From assembly GCA_964528055.1 (NCBI GenBank), contig CAZGQM010000006.1, forward strand, positions 1 through 64,000: a stretch of DNA of 64,000 nucleotides. The letters run 5' to 3'. The notes beneath the pieces are model-generated. The model was given only the letters and a program-made list of their open reading frames with translations, was not told the origin of the DNA and did not search any database. Positions 53,289 to 62,383 of the stretch are shown here, in pieces (the first letter of the stretch is position 1; each line of letters starts with the position of its first letter). The translations under genes and the position numbers were made by a program. This DNA comes from Geoanaerobacter sp964528055. GTDB taxonomy: Bacteria; Desulfobacterota; Desulfuromonadia; Geobacterales; DSM-12255.

Positions 53289-53624
53289 TCAGTAAGAGTC
53301 CAGCGCCTCATCAGTGGAGCCGAAAATCTCGAAGACCCGATGCAGCCTGGTTAGCTCAAACATGGACTTTACCTGAGGCTGCAGACTCGACAGTTTGAGG
53401 CTCCCCTGATGTGAAATGGCATTCTTGAAACCGGATACAAGTGCCCCCAGACCGGAACTGTCAATAAAACGCACATCTTTCAGGTCCACCAGAATATTCT
53501 TCTCCTTCGCCTCGAACAGGCTGGCAAGCTCAGCCTTCAAGTCGCCTGAGTTGTGGGCATCAAGCCGCTCTTCCCGGGCATAAAGGATCGTCACGTCGTC
53601 TTTCTTTTCTGAGTATAGATTCAT
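53289..53624 (-). CDS. STAS anti-sigma factor antagonist (RsbV-like)
   Basis: This 111-residue STAS protein has ILVDLKDVRFIDSSGLGALV, in which S56 or S57 is the expected phosphorylation site, and a C-terminal helix LHRVFEIF. A SpoIIE-type phosphatase gene upstream would remove the phosphate and the HATPase downstream would add it. The start at 53624 has AGGAG upstream; longer in-frame extension to 53684 is not used. A 101-bp gap separates it from the phosphatase gene. Confidence 0.93.
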   Translation of the reverse strand: MNLYSEKKDDVTILYAREERLDAHNSGDLKAELASLFEAKEKNILVDLKDVRFIDSSGLGALVSGFKNAISHQGSLKLSSLQPQVKSMFELTRLHRVFEIFGSTDEALDSY

Positions 53625-53725
53625 GCGGCGCTCCTGTTCCATGAAATTGTAGTAATCAGTCCAATCATAACAGAGATTGAGCATGGTTCAATCGGATTTC
53701 AGCGTTTTACCGAAAGTGGCTGTCA

Positions 53726-56700
53726 TCAGGTCACTTTCACTACGATAAGAGAGATGTCGTCGACAAAGGTATCACCCCTGTTGAAGCTTCGAGCTGCTTC
53801 AATTATCCCGTCAAGTATTACCTCCGGCTCCTCTCCCCTTAAAGCAGAAACGGCTTCTGCGAGACGCTCCACGCCAAAGAGCTCATCATAATCATTGGCA
53901 GCTTCCGTAACTCCGTCTGTGTACATTACAAGGACATCGCCCTGTTCCAGCTGCAGGCAGTTCTCCTCGAACACCACCTGATCTTTGACCCCGAGTATCA
54001 TCCCATCGGCATCAAGCTCTTCAGTGATTCCGTTGGATCCACGGATGAGAAGCGGTTTGTTGTGACCGGCGCTGGCATAGGTAAGTCTACGAGTTGACAG
54101 ATCGATGGTTATGTAAAACATGGATATGAATAGTTCTGCCCGGGTCAGGTCTTCGTACAGCAGAGTGTTGACAACTGTCAGTATTTCGCTGGCACTTCCT
54201 GCTGTCTGGGCCTGAGCACGAAGCACACTTCGAGTCTCCACCATTATCAGTGCAGCCCCCACGCTGTGTCCTGACACATCCGCTATTACCAGATCGAGAA
54301 GATTTTCACTTCTTCGGAAGAAATCGAAATAATCCCCACCCACATGCGTGGCAGGGAGACAACGGCTGGCAACCCGAATTAGGGGAATCTCCGGGGGAGC
54401 GGCAGGGAGAAGGGAAAGCTGGATCTGCTTGGCCAACTCCATGTCTCTCGTAACCCGAGTGTTTTCCAGCAACGCCTGATCCTTTTCCTTCCGTTCACGC
54501 TCCTTCTCTTCACGTTCCCGTTCGATTTTTACAGCCTGAGCAAGCTGACCGGCAAGACTGGAGAGGAGTCGAAGAAACGGAGGGGTGAACATGCCGACAA
54601 TGGAGAATGAAAAGACCGAGAGGATACCCATTGGCTGGTCCCCGTGCGTAGCGATGGGGATATGGGCGAAGGATCGTATTCCTTCCCGTTCCATGATTTC
54701 ACGGGATTTGGGCTTGGTAATGTTCAATGTGTCGTTGATGAACTGCGGCTTGTTTGCCAGAAATGCCTCACCTATATAGGTATCTATCTCAGGTCTCCAG
54801 TCCCTCTCCACTATGCTGCTGCCTGTAAGCCCCCTATAGCCGCGGACGGTCAAGACACCATCCTGGTTTGTGAGGCGTATGACCACCAGTTCAAACTTGA
54901 ATTCGTGCTGAATAAGCTGGAGAAGGTCATCCATGATGATCCGGAGGTCGAGTGTTCGGTTCATGATCTCGGATGCACTCAGCCGGACGTAGAGCGCCTC
55001 ACGGCTCTCCTCAAGAGATGAGCGAACCGTACTGAAGGCATCGTACACTGATTCCATCTTTGAACCGACATCCGAAAGATAGCTTTCCACAATGGCACCG
55101 GCTGCGGCAGCCCCCACCGACCCGGCCAGTGTCCTCTCGATGAAGCGTTTCAGGTTGGGTAGCTCGAATTCCGATACCCCGCCCTTCTCGTCAATCTCCC
55201 TGTCACCCAGGTATTCTGATATTGCGTAGTGGGCCTGCTCCTCACCGATAAATTTAGAGAGCAGTGAAACGAACTGCATGATGGTTATAGGCTTTGAGAG
55301 ACGCTTGGTCTCTCTCTCCTCCCCGGCAGATTCTTTTTTAAAGACATCGATGAATTTCACGACCTGTTCCACCTCTTTCTCACTCTGCCCGAGCAGTATG
55401 GAACAGGCCAGATATCCTCCGATGTTGAAAAGGATGCTCCAGAAAACCGAGTGGGTCCAGATGTCAAACCCGGAGAGCCCAAAGAGAGCTGTAGGCTTTA
55501 GCAATGAGATCCCAAAGGGACCGAGGTCAAGGATTTCGGTCTTCAACCATCCCGACTTTATTAGTGAGGGGAGGAACAGGGTGTAAAACCAGGTCAATGA
55601 ACCGAGTAAAATGCCGGTGATGGCCCCTGCCTTGTTACCTCGATGCCAGTAGAGCCCTCCTATCAGTGGTGGCGCGAATTGTGCCACTGCAGCAAAGGAG
55701 ATCATCCCCATATTCACCAGCATGTAGGTCTCACCCAGGATCTGCTGGTATGCGTAACCAAGCAGCACCACCAGAAAGATGCCGCATCGTTTCAGATTTA
55801 TCAGTAGAAAAGGGAACCACCTGCGGGGCTTAAGCCTGACAATTATCGGCATTATGAGGTGGTTGAGCAGCATGGTTGAAATAGCCACCGACTCAAGCAT
55901 AACCATCCCTGCAGCTGCCGAGAACCCACCCAGAAAGGCGACAAGCGCGATCCAGGGATAGTCATTGCTCAGGGGGAGAGTAAGCATGAAATAATCTGCA
56001 CCGGAAGATCCACCGGTGGTGAGAATTCCTGCCAGGGCAATGGGAAAGACAAAAATGTTAATCAGAAGCATGTATGCAGGGAACAACCACATAGCCTTTT
56101 TTATATGCTCTTCAGATGAGTTCTCGATAACCATTACATGGAACTGCCGCGGCAGAAGCATGATAGCCCCCAGCGACAGATACAGCATGGTAAACCATGT
56201 CAAGGGAGAGGTCTCGGTAGGTTCTCCGAAGGTGGTCAAGTGGTCAAAGAGGGTTGGGTTTTGGCTCTCCATCTTCGCAAAGATATCGGCGATTCCGTCA
56301 AACATCGAATAGCAGACAAAAAACCCAACGACGAGAAATGCGATCAGCTTCACTATCGACTCAACGGCAATTGCCGCCACAAGCCCTTCATGGCGCTCCG
56401 ATGAGACGAGACGGCGGGCACCGAAGATCACACCGAACATGCCGAGTATGATCGCAGCCATAAGACCGGAATGCTGCTGAGTCGGGACCTGAGTCGTAAA
56501 AACCGGATATTGCTTGTGTATGTAGGTTGTAAGGATGTCAAAGGTCGTTGAGACTGCCTTGAGCTGCAAGGCTATGTACGGTATGATCCCCATAAGGGCG
56601 ATCACGGTGACAAGTGCCCCGAGCGTCTGGGACTTTCCGTAGCGGCTGCTTATAAAGTCTGCAATGGAGGTTATGTTGTTCTCTTTGGCAATACGGACGA

Positions 56701-56968
56701 TCTTTCGAAGAAGAAACCACCATGAGAGAGCCGCCAGCGAAGGGCCTAAGTAGACCAGCAGAAAATCGAGACCCGTTGTTGCAGCCTTGCCAACACTGCC
56801 GTAGAAAGTCCAGGATGTGGCATATATGGCTATGGAGAGCGAGTAAATGAACGGGTTGGAGATAATGCTGCGCCCCTGTTCCTGCCAGACGTTGGCAAAA
56901 TAGCCCACGGTAAACAGGATCAGAATGTAGAGAAAGATAACACCTATGATCAGTTCTATGCTGAGCAT
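53726..56968 (-). CDS. Sodium/solute symporter-like, GAF and SpoIIE phosphatase fusion
   Basis: This 1080-residue protein joins three modules. About 1-540 is a sodium/solute symporter (SSS)-like domain with about thirteen spans (starting LIIGVIFLYILILFTVGYF; YATSWTFYGSVG). About 640-800 is a GAF-like sensor region (LDLRIIMDDLLQLIQ, SFAHIPIATHGDQPMGILSVFSF). A coiled-coil linker rich in Glu/Arg/Lys leads to a PP2C SpoIIE domain (about 860-1080) with VGGDYFDFF, IADVSGHSVGAALIM, MYTDGVTEA and DDISLIVV, so metal sites are present. It probably dephosphorylates the STAS protein in response to solute or membrane state. SSS-kinase fusions such as CbrA are known, but phosphatase output is less common. 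Confidence 0.9.
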   Translation of the reverse strand: MLSIELIIGVIFLYILILFTVGYFANVWQEQGRSIISNPFIYSLSIAIYATSWTFYGSVGKAATTGLDFLLVYLGPSLAALSWWFLLRKIVRIAKENNITSIADFISSRYGKSQTLGALVTVIALMGIIPYIALQLKAVSTTFDILTTYIHKQYPVFTTQVPTQQHSGLMAAIILGMFGVIFGARRLVSSERHEGLVAAIAVESIVKLIAFLVVGFFVCYSMFDGIADIFAKMESQNPTLFDHLTTFGEPTETSPLTWFTMLYLSLGAIMLLPRQFHVMVIENSSEEHIKKAMWLFPAYMLLINIFVFPIALAGILTTGGSSGADYFMLTLPLSNDYPWIALVAFLGGFSAAAGMVMLESVAISTMLLNHLIMPIIVRLKPRRWFPFLLINLKRCGIFLVVLLGYAYQQILGETYMLVNMGMISFAAVAQFAPPLIGGLYWHRGNKAGAITGILLGSLTWFYTLFLPSLIKSGWLKTEILDLGPFGISLLKPTALFGLSGFDIWTHSVFWSILFNIGGYLACSILLGQSEKEVEQVVKFIDVFKKESAGEERETKRLSKPITIMQFVSLLSKFIGEEQAHYAISEYLGDREIDEKGGVSEFELPNLKRFIERTLAGSVGAAAAGAIVESYLSDVGSKMESVYDAFSTVRSSLEESREALYVRLSASEIMNRTLDLRIIMDDLLQLIQHEFKFELVVIRLTNQDGVLTVRGYRGLTGSSIVERDWRPEIDTYIGEAFLANKPQFINDTLNITKPKSREIMEREGIRSFAHIPIATHGDQPMGILSVFSFSIVGMFTPPFLRLLSSLAGQLAQAVKIEREREEKERERKEKDQALLENTRVTRDMELAKQIQLSLLPAAPPEIPLIRVASRCLPATHVGGDYFDFFRRSENLLDLVIADVSGHSVGAALIMVETRSVLRAQAQTAGSASEILTVVNTLLYEDLTRAELFISMFYITIDLSTRRLTYASAGHNKPLLIRGSNGITEELDADGMILGVKDQVVFEENCLQLEQGDVLVMYTDGVTEAANDYDELFGVERLAEAVSALRGEEPEVILDGIIEAARSFNRGDTFVDDISLIVVKVT

Positions 56969-56977
56969 GGTGAAACT

Positions 56978-57226
56978 CTACCTGTTCTCATCATCGTCGC
57001 GATGGTCGATGGATTTGGTAAAGAGGAGTAAGACGATAATCGATATGAACCACCCGATCATGAGATACAGATAGAGGAGAGGAAACCCGAACAGGGATAG
57101 CTGCTTATTGAATATGCTGATGAACGGATAGTTCATCATGATGATCCCCAGTATAAAGAAGATAACCCACGACTCCTTCAGCCGAAGACGCTGCAGCAGT
57201 ACACTCTTGATTTGCGGCCAGATCAT
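56978..57226 (-). CDS. Small membrane protein, possible symporter accessory subunit
   Basis: This 82-residue protein has two membrane segments (WVIFFILGIIMMNYPFISIF and LLYLYLMIGWFISIIVLLLF) and a short charged tail. It starts at 57226 with a 4-nt overlap with the kinase stop and ends 9 nt before the symporter-phosphatase gene. Small two-span subunits next to SSS transporters are known (DUF4212/DUF485-type), so it could assist the fusion protein. I do not recognise the exact family. Confidence 0.75.
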   Translation of the reverse strand: MIWPQIKSVLLQRLRLKESWVIFFILGIIMMNYPFISIFNKQLSLFGFPLLYLYLMIGWFISIIVLLLFTKSIDHRDDDENR

Positions 57227-58782
57227 GGCATGATCCCCAACCCTGAAATAACAGATTCTACCCCGTCCCATGAAGATCCGGCTGTAGAAGCTATAATCGG
57301 CTTCTCAACGGACGGATCCGGATACTCGAACGTATCTCTGTGGAGTTCAAACAGCTCAAGTCTGCCATCAGAGTACTCATCGGGGGTATCCTTTCTTGCG
57401 GCAAGCCGCTTGCAGATAACGTCTTCCGGGGCATCAGTCATAATCAAGCAAAATCCGACACCTTCTACCACGGCAGCCTCTCTAAAGCGCAGTCTGTCAG
57501 CAGCTCGTCGAAATGTTGCATCTACAATAACGCTCTTTCCTGCACGCAATTGAATTACTGCCCTGCCAAGCAATTCTGCATAGGTTGCACTGTCTGCCTC
57601 AGCGGTGTAGATACCACAGGAATAGCCGTCATTGTTTACTGGAGAGCCGGTGAACAGCTCCTTTCGTATTCTGTCCGAGGAGAGGACTAAAATCCCAAGC
57701 TCCCGACCGAGAAGGCGGGCAAGCATGCTCTTGCCGCTCCCCATCAGTCCTCCTACCACCAAGAGCGTGGGGGGGAGCAGCATTCGCAGTAGATATCCCC
57801 GCGCCAGTCGGAAATAACCCCTGCTCCGTTCTCGGGCAACCTCTCGCAGAGGAGGAGGTATTGCCGTATCCCGCAGCTGAATGCTCGCCACCTTACCACG
57901 CACAAACGCACGATGAGCCTTGTAAAATTCAAGAAGCTGACGGCAGCCTTCGTCTCCAGATACTGCGCAATATTCATCGAGAAAGTACGAGGCCAGGTCA
58001 CTTCTGTCATGGTATTCGAGATCCATGAGGAGAAAGGCGATATCTGAAGCTGTGTCGATATTCCGGAAGCGGCTGTTAAATTCGATGCAGTCAAAAATCC
58101 ATACCTCTTCACCCAGGCAGATGTTCTCCAGATGCAGGTCACCGTCACAGTCTCGGATAAACCCCTGTGACAAACGCTGGAGAAAGAGCTCGGCATGTTC
58201 TGCCATGAACCTGTCTACCCTGCTCTGTATAAATTGTATGTCGTGCAAATCAATGGTCTCACCGGCATAGGGAAACACCTGTGCAAAGTTTTCTTCCCAG
58301 TTGGACCTGATGTTATCAAGGCTCCCGTACTGATCGATTTCACTGTTCCTCTCAGCATTTTTGTGGAATTCAGCCACTCGTCTGGCTATCCTGCGAATCG
58401 CCTCGCCGTCCAGCTTCCCAGAAGCCAGGAGTCGATCGAGCATCTGCTCCTCGGGGAGACGCCGCATCTTGACTGCATAGTCCATGACCGCACCATCCCC
58501 GGTAAAGGCCGCGCCATCCCCTATACGTCGAACTTCCACAACACCAAGGTAGATATCAGGCGAAAGGCGCCGGTTTAGCCTAACCTCCTCAAAACAGAAG
58601 AAGCGGCGAAGATCGATGGTCGTAAAATCAAGGAACCCCAGGTCAAGAGGCTTCTTAACCTTGTAGACAAAGGAATCAGTTATGAAAAGGTACGAGATAT
58701 GGGTCTGCTTGAGTTCAACTGTTCGTGGGGCATCATCATAGGCCTCCGGGCGAAGCAGCGACATCAAGAGGTGTTGTTCCAT
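57223..58782 (-). CDS. APH-like kinase fused to AAA_33/zeta-type P-loop kinase
   Basis: This 519-residue protein joins an aminoglycoside-phosphotransferase-like kinase (about 1-320; VYKVKKPLD, FIRDCDGDLHLENICL with catalytic D and N, and FDCIEFN) to a P-loop kinase (about 335-519) with LLVVGGLMGSGKS, SSDRIRKEL and VDATFRR. The pair is known as a two-domain protein of unknown substrate. It is the first gene of the partner-switching operon. Absence of an antitoxin argues against a toxin role. Confidence 0.85.
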   Translation of the reverse strand: MEQHLLMSLLRPEAYDDAPRTVELKQTHISYLFITDSFVYKVKKPLDLGFLDFTTIDLRRFFCFEEVRLNRRLSPDIYLGVVEVRRIGDGAAFTGDGAVMDYAVKMRRLPEEQMLDRLLASGKLDGEAIRRIARRVAEFHKNAERNSEIDQYGSLDNIRSNWEENFAQVFPYAGETIDLHDIQFIQSRVDRFMAEHAELFLQRLSQGFIRDCDGDLHLENICLGEEVWIFDCIEFNSRFRNIDTASDIAFLLMDLEYHDRSDLASYFLDEYCAVSGDEGCRQLLEFYKAHRAFVRGKVASIQLRDTAIPPPLREVARERSRGYFRLARGYLLRMLLPPTLLVVGGLMGSGKSMLARLLGRELGILVLSSDRIRKELFTGSPVNNDGYSCGIYTAEADSATYAELLGRAVIQLRAGKSVIVDATFRRAADRLRFREAAVVEGVGFCLIMTDAPEDVICKRLAARKDTPDEYSDGRLELFELHRDTFEYPDPSVEKPIIASTAGSSWDGVESVISGLGIMP

Positions 58783-58827
58783 GACGTTACCTTAGGGTGT
58801 CTTTAACAAGCAGAAATTACTTGTGGA

Positions 58828-58855
58828 ACTTTAGCACACCACTACATAAAGGCAA
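58828..58855 (-). promoter_or_regulatory. Possible promoter of the partner-switching operon
   Basis: TTGCCT (58850-58855), 16 bp, TAAAGT (58828-58833); both boxes match 4 of 6. It lies 46 bp before the kinase ATG. Weak. Confidence 0.35.
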
Positions 58856-58877
58856 GCTTGGTGGGGAGTTATTTGAT

Positions 58878-58906
58878 TTGACGCGTCATGGTAATTGTGC
58901 TAGGTT
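58878..58906 (+). promoter_or_regulatory. Possible promoter of the TPR lipoprotein operon
   Basis: TTGACG (58878-58883), 17 bp, TAGGTT (58901-58906). The leader to the ATG would be about 130 nt. The rest of this 260-bp divergent gap shows no gene. Confidence 0.45.
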
Positions 58907-59042
58907 GCTTGCATTGTGAAAAAGAACGGTTTTCCGGGCTGTTCCGCTTCTCTCCTTTGCATTATTCCACCATAAGAACATGACTCCATGGGGCACGTGT
59001 ATTTTTCTGCGGCCCTGTTGGTGACTTTATCAGGCATCCAGG

Positions 59043-60770
59043 ATGAAACAACTCCGAATTTTCGCATGTATTGCACTCATTTCCCTTTGCCCGGCCTGCG
59101 CAATCAATCAGCTGAATGATTCCCGGCCGACCATTACACTGACTCCTGCCGAAGCGCCCCGCCTTGACATTGCAGAATCGCGAGCAATGTATCTCTTCTC
59201 GAGGTCTCGCATCAGCTCACTTGATGGAGATCAGGAAGGAGCATTGGCACTTCTTCGCGCCGCAGCTGAAAGCGATCCGACATCAGCGCAGATACATGTT
59301 GCAATTGCAGGGATCTATCTCAAGATGAACAAGCCGTTGGAGGCACTCAACTCCTGTGAAACTGCCATTGAGATAAACCCTGAAAGTTTTAAGGCCCACC
59401 TCCTTGCAGGCAGCATCCTTGCCAGCCTCAAACGGGACAAGGAATCAGCCGATCACTTCAAGCGAGCCATTGAAATTGACAGCACCAGGGAAGAGGTTTA
59501 CATCCACCTGGCTGTCTCCTATGTCAAGTATTTCGAATACGAAGAAGCGATAAATATCCTTAAAAAACTTATCAAGATTGCCCCGGAGAATGCCTTCGGA
59601 CATTACTACCTCGGGAAGACCTATGACCAGATGAAGCTAAACCGCGAGGCTATCCAGTATTATCGCAAGGCATTGGAACTCAAGCCTGATTTCGATCAGG
59701 CCATGGTTGACCTTGCAATTTCACTTGAAACACAGGGCCTTACTGCCGATGCCATAGCTACCTATCGCAACCTCCTGGAGGATAACCCCCAAAACCTTTC
59801 CGTGACACAGCACCTTGTCCAGCTTCTCATCCAGCAGCAACGACTCGACGAAGCACTGGTGCTGCTGCTGAAAATGGATGCAGGCAACCAGGGGGGACTT
59901 GAAACCAAACGGAAGATCGGCCTTATTTATCTTGAACTTGAGCGGTACGACGAGGCGATTGAGGTCTTTGAAACCATACTCGTTCAGGAACCGGAGGCAA
60001 ACCAGATACGGTATTATCTCGGCAACGCCTACGAAGAAAAGAAGGAGCTGGAGAGAGCAATAAACGAGTACAAGAAAATTCCCTCCACCGCCTTCAACTA
60101 CTATGAGGCTGTGGGACACATTGCATTCCTCTACAAGGAGAAGGGAGAACCTGAACTGGCAATCGCCTTTCTGCAGGAAGTAGTGGTCCGACATCCCGCA
60201 CGCCTGGAACCGTATCTCATTCTTGCGGGCATATACGACTCTCTCAACCGGTTCGAAGATGGGCTCAAACTCCTGACCGGTATTGAGGGTAAATTCCCTG
60301 CCGATCCGACGATACAGTTCAGAGTGGGTGTCCTTTACGAAAAGCTCGGGAAGAAGGATGAGTCCATTCTCAGGATAAAGAGGGTTCTGGAACTGACCCC
60401 TGACGATCCTCAAGCATTGAACTACCTTGGTTATACCTACGCAGAAATGGGGGAAAACCTTGAAGAAGGACTAACTCTTCTGAAAAGGGCCAATTCCTTG
60501 CGGCCAGATGACGGGTTCATACTGGACAGTCTGGGCTGGATCTATTTCAAGCTGAAACGGTATGATGACGCCATCAGATATTTGGAAAAGGCCTACGAGA
60601 TAGTGGATGACGACACAACCATAATCTCGCATCTGGCCGAGGTATTCGACGCAAAGCATGACCACAAGAGCGCCATGGGCCTGTATCGCAGGGTACTTGA
60701 ACTCGATCCGGAAAACCGCGAGGCAGCAGACAAGATCAAAAAGCTCAAAGCGGAAAGCGGAGAGCGATGA
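59043..60770 (+). CDS. TPR-repeat lipoprotein
   Basis: This 575-residue protein has a lipoprotein-type signal (ISLCPAC, Cys19; the -3 residue is not canonical) and then tandem TPRs, at least twelve, as in AIAGIYLKMNKPLEALNSCETAIEINP and LGKTYDQMKLNREAIQYYRKALELKP. It would sit in the periplasm or outer membrane and act as a scaffold. The next gene, an ABC binding protein, overlaps its stop by 4 nt, so the two are co-expressed. Function unknown. Confidence 0.88.
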   Translation: MKQLRIFACIALISLCPACAINQLNDSRPTITLTPAEAPRLDIAESRAMYLFSRSRISSLDGDQEGALALLRAAAESDPTSAQIHVAIAGIYLKMNKPLEALNSCETAIEINPESFKAHLLAGSILASLKRDKESADHFKRAIEIDSTREEVYIHLAVSYVKYFEYEEAINILKKLIKIAPENAFGHYYLGKTYDQMKLNREAIQYYRKALELKPDFDQAMVDLAISLETQGLTADAIATYRNLLEDNPQNLSVTQHLVQLLIQQQRLDEALVLLLKMDAGNQGGLETKRKIGLIYLELERYDEAIEVFETILVQEPEANQIRYYLGNAYEEKKELERAINEYKKIPSTAFNYYEAVGHIAFLYKEKGEPELAIAFLQEVVVRHPARLEPYLILAGIYDSLNRFEDGLKLLTGIEGKFPADPTIQFRVGVLYEKLGKKDESILRIKRVLELTPDDPQALNYLGYTYAEMGENLEEGLTLLKRANSLRPDDGFILDSLGWIYFKLKRYDDAIRYLEKAYEIVDDDTTIISHLAEVFDAKHDHKSAMGLYRRVLELDPENREAADKIKKLKAESGER

Positions 60771-62383
60771 ACAGGTGGTGCTGCCTCTGCCTGCTGGTAC
60801 TGTTTTTTACTGCAGGTTGCGCCGAGGAGTCAATCCAGAGCGCGGCACCCCTCCGACCGCCAGGCACTCCCGCCTACGGTGATACTTTCGTCCTCGGTTC
60901 CATCGGTGAACCGTCAAACCTGATTCCGATACTATCCTCGGACAGTTCATCCCATGACGTGGCAGGATATGTCTATAACGGGCTGGTAAAGTATGACAAG
61001 GACCTGAAACTTGTCGGCGATCTTGCCCAATCATGGGAGATCTCTGCCGATGGTCTTGTCATAACCTTCCACCTGCACAAGGGGGTGAAATGGCATGACG
61101 GCGCCGACTTCACCTCACGCGATGTCCTCTACACCTATCGCGTTACCATTGATCCGAAAACCCCTACCCCGTATGCAGAAGATTTCAAGCAGGTCAAGGC
61201 AGTCGAAGCACCTGATTCCCATACTGTCCGGGTCACTTACGGCAAACCGTTTGCCCCTGCTCTGGCATCCTGGGGTACATCGATACTCCCCTCTCACCTG
61301 CTTGAAGGTAAGGATATCACCAAGAGCGATCTCTCACGCAGGCCGGTCGGCACCGGTCCCTATACCTTCAAGGAATGGATTGCAGGCCAGAAAGTGGTGC
61401 TCGAATCGTTCAAGGATTATTATGAGGGGCAACCGTACATCTCCCGTGTCGTCTATCGCATAATACCGGACAGTTCTACCATGTACATGGAGCTTAAGGC
61501 AGGCGGCGTTGACATGATGGGGCTATCACCGGTTCAGTATGCACGACAGACCGATACCGCTAAATTTCGAGCGCGCTTCAACAGGTATCGATATCCTGCT
61601 TCGGCATACACCTATCTCGGCTATAACCTGAGAAATCAACTCTTCGCAGACAGGCGTGTCAGACAGGCCATTACCTCGGCAATCAACAAGGATGAAATCA
61701 TCCAAGGGGTACTTCTCGGCATGGGTCAGGTTGCCAAAGGGCCATACAAACCGGGAACCTGGGCCTGGAATCCGAACATAAAGGATTGCGATTACAATCC
61801 CAAGCGGGCAGTAGAGCTTCTGGCCTCTGCAGGTTGGGCAAAAAAGAATGGCGACGGAATACTCGAAAAAGACGGCAGGCCCCTTAGCTTCACCATTCTT
61901 ACCAACCAGGGAAACGAGCAGCGGCTCAAAGCTGCACAGATCATACAGCAGCGGTTGAAGCGGATCGGGGTGGATGTCAAGATCAGGGTCATCGAATGGG
62001 CTTCGTTCATTAACAACTTCATCGATAAACGTGACTTTGAAGTGGTACTACTCGGTTGGACCCTTGGTCAGGATCCGGACATCTTCGACGTCTGGCATTC
62101 CAGCAAGACGGGTAAAAAAGAGCTCAATTTCATCGGCTACAAAAATGAAGAGGTTGACCGTCTCATCGAAAAAGGACGGGGCACCTTCGATCATGAGGAG
62201 CGAAAGCGCTGCTACTGGCGAATCCAGGAGATCCTGGCTGAGGACCAGCCATATACGTTTCTGTATGTTCCCGATGCCCTGCCGGCGGTAAGTGCACGAT
62301 TCCGCGCCATAGAGCCGGCGCCGCTCGGTCTCATGCATAATTTCATCAAGTGGTACGTGCCAAAGACGGAGCAGGTGTACTGA
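60767..62383 (+). CDS. Peptide/nickel-type ABC substrate-binding lipoprotein
   Basis: This 538-residue protein belongs to the SBP_bac_5 (DppA/OppA) family. The signal ends FFTAGC (Cys18). Family marks are LAQSWEISADGLVITFHLHKGVKWHDG, GTGPYTFKEW and YLGYNLRNQLFADRRVRQAI. It should deliver peptide, opine, nickel or other ligands to the permease gene that overlaps its stop. It overlaps the TPR gene by 4 nt. Confidence 0.93.
   Translation: MNRWCCLCLLVLFFTAGCAEESIQSAAPLRPPGTPAYGDTFVLGSIGEPSNLIPILSSDSSSHDVAGYVYNGLVKYDKDLKLVGDLAQSWEISADGLVITFHLHKGVKWHDGADFTSRDVLYTYRVTIDPKTPTPYAEDFKQVKAVEAPDSHTVRVTYGKPFAPALASWGTSILPSHLLEGKDITKSDLSRRPVGTGPYTFKEWIAGQKVVLESFKDYYEGQPYISRVVYRIIPDSSTMYMELKAGGVDMMGLSPVQYARQTDTAKFRARFNRYRYPASAYTYLGYNLRNQLFADRRVRQAITSAINKDEIIQGVLLGMGQVAKGPYKPGTWAWNPNIKDCDYNPKRAVELLASAGWAKKNGDGILEKDGRPLSFTILTNQGNEQRLKAAQIIQQRLKRIGVDVKIRVIEWASFINNFIDKRDFEVVLLGWTLGQDPDIFDVWHSSKTGKKELNFIGYKNEEVDRLIEKGRGTFDHEERKRCYWRIQEILAEDQPYTFLYVPDALPAVSARFRAIEPAPLGLMHNFIKWYVPKTEQVY

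Noticed and set aside
57223..58782. Zeta-toxin reading of the P-loop domain
   Set aside because: The domain is fused to an APH-like kinase and no antitoxin gene is adjacent; AAA_33-type kinases share the same motif.
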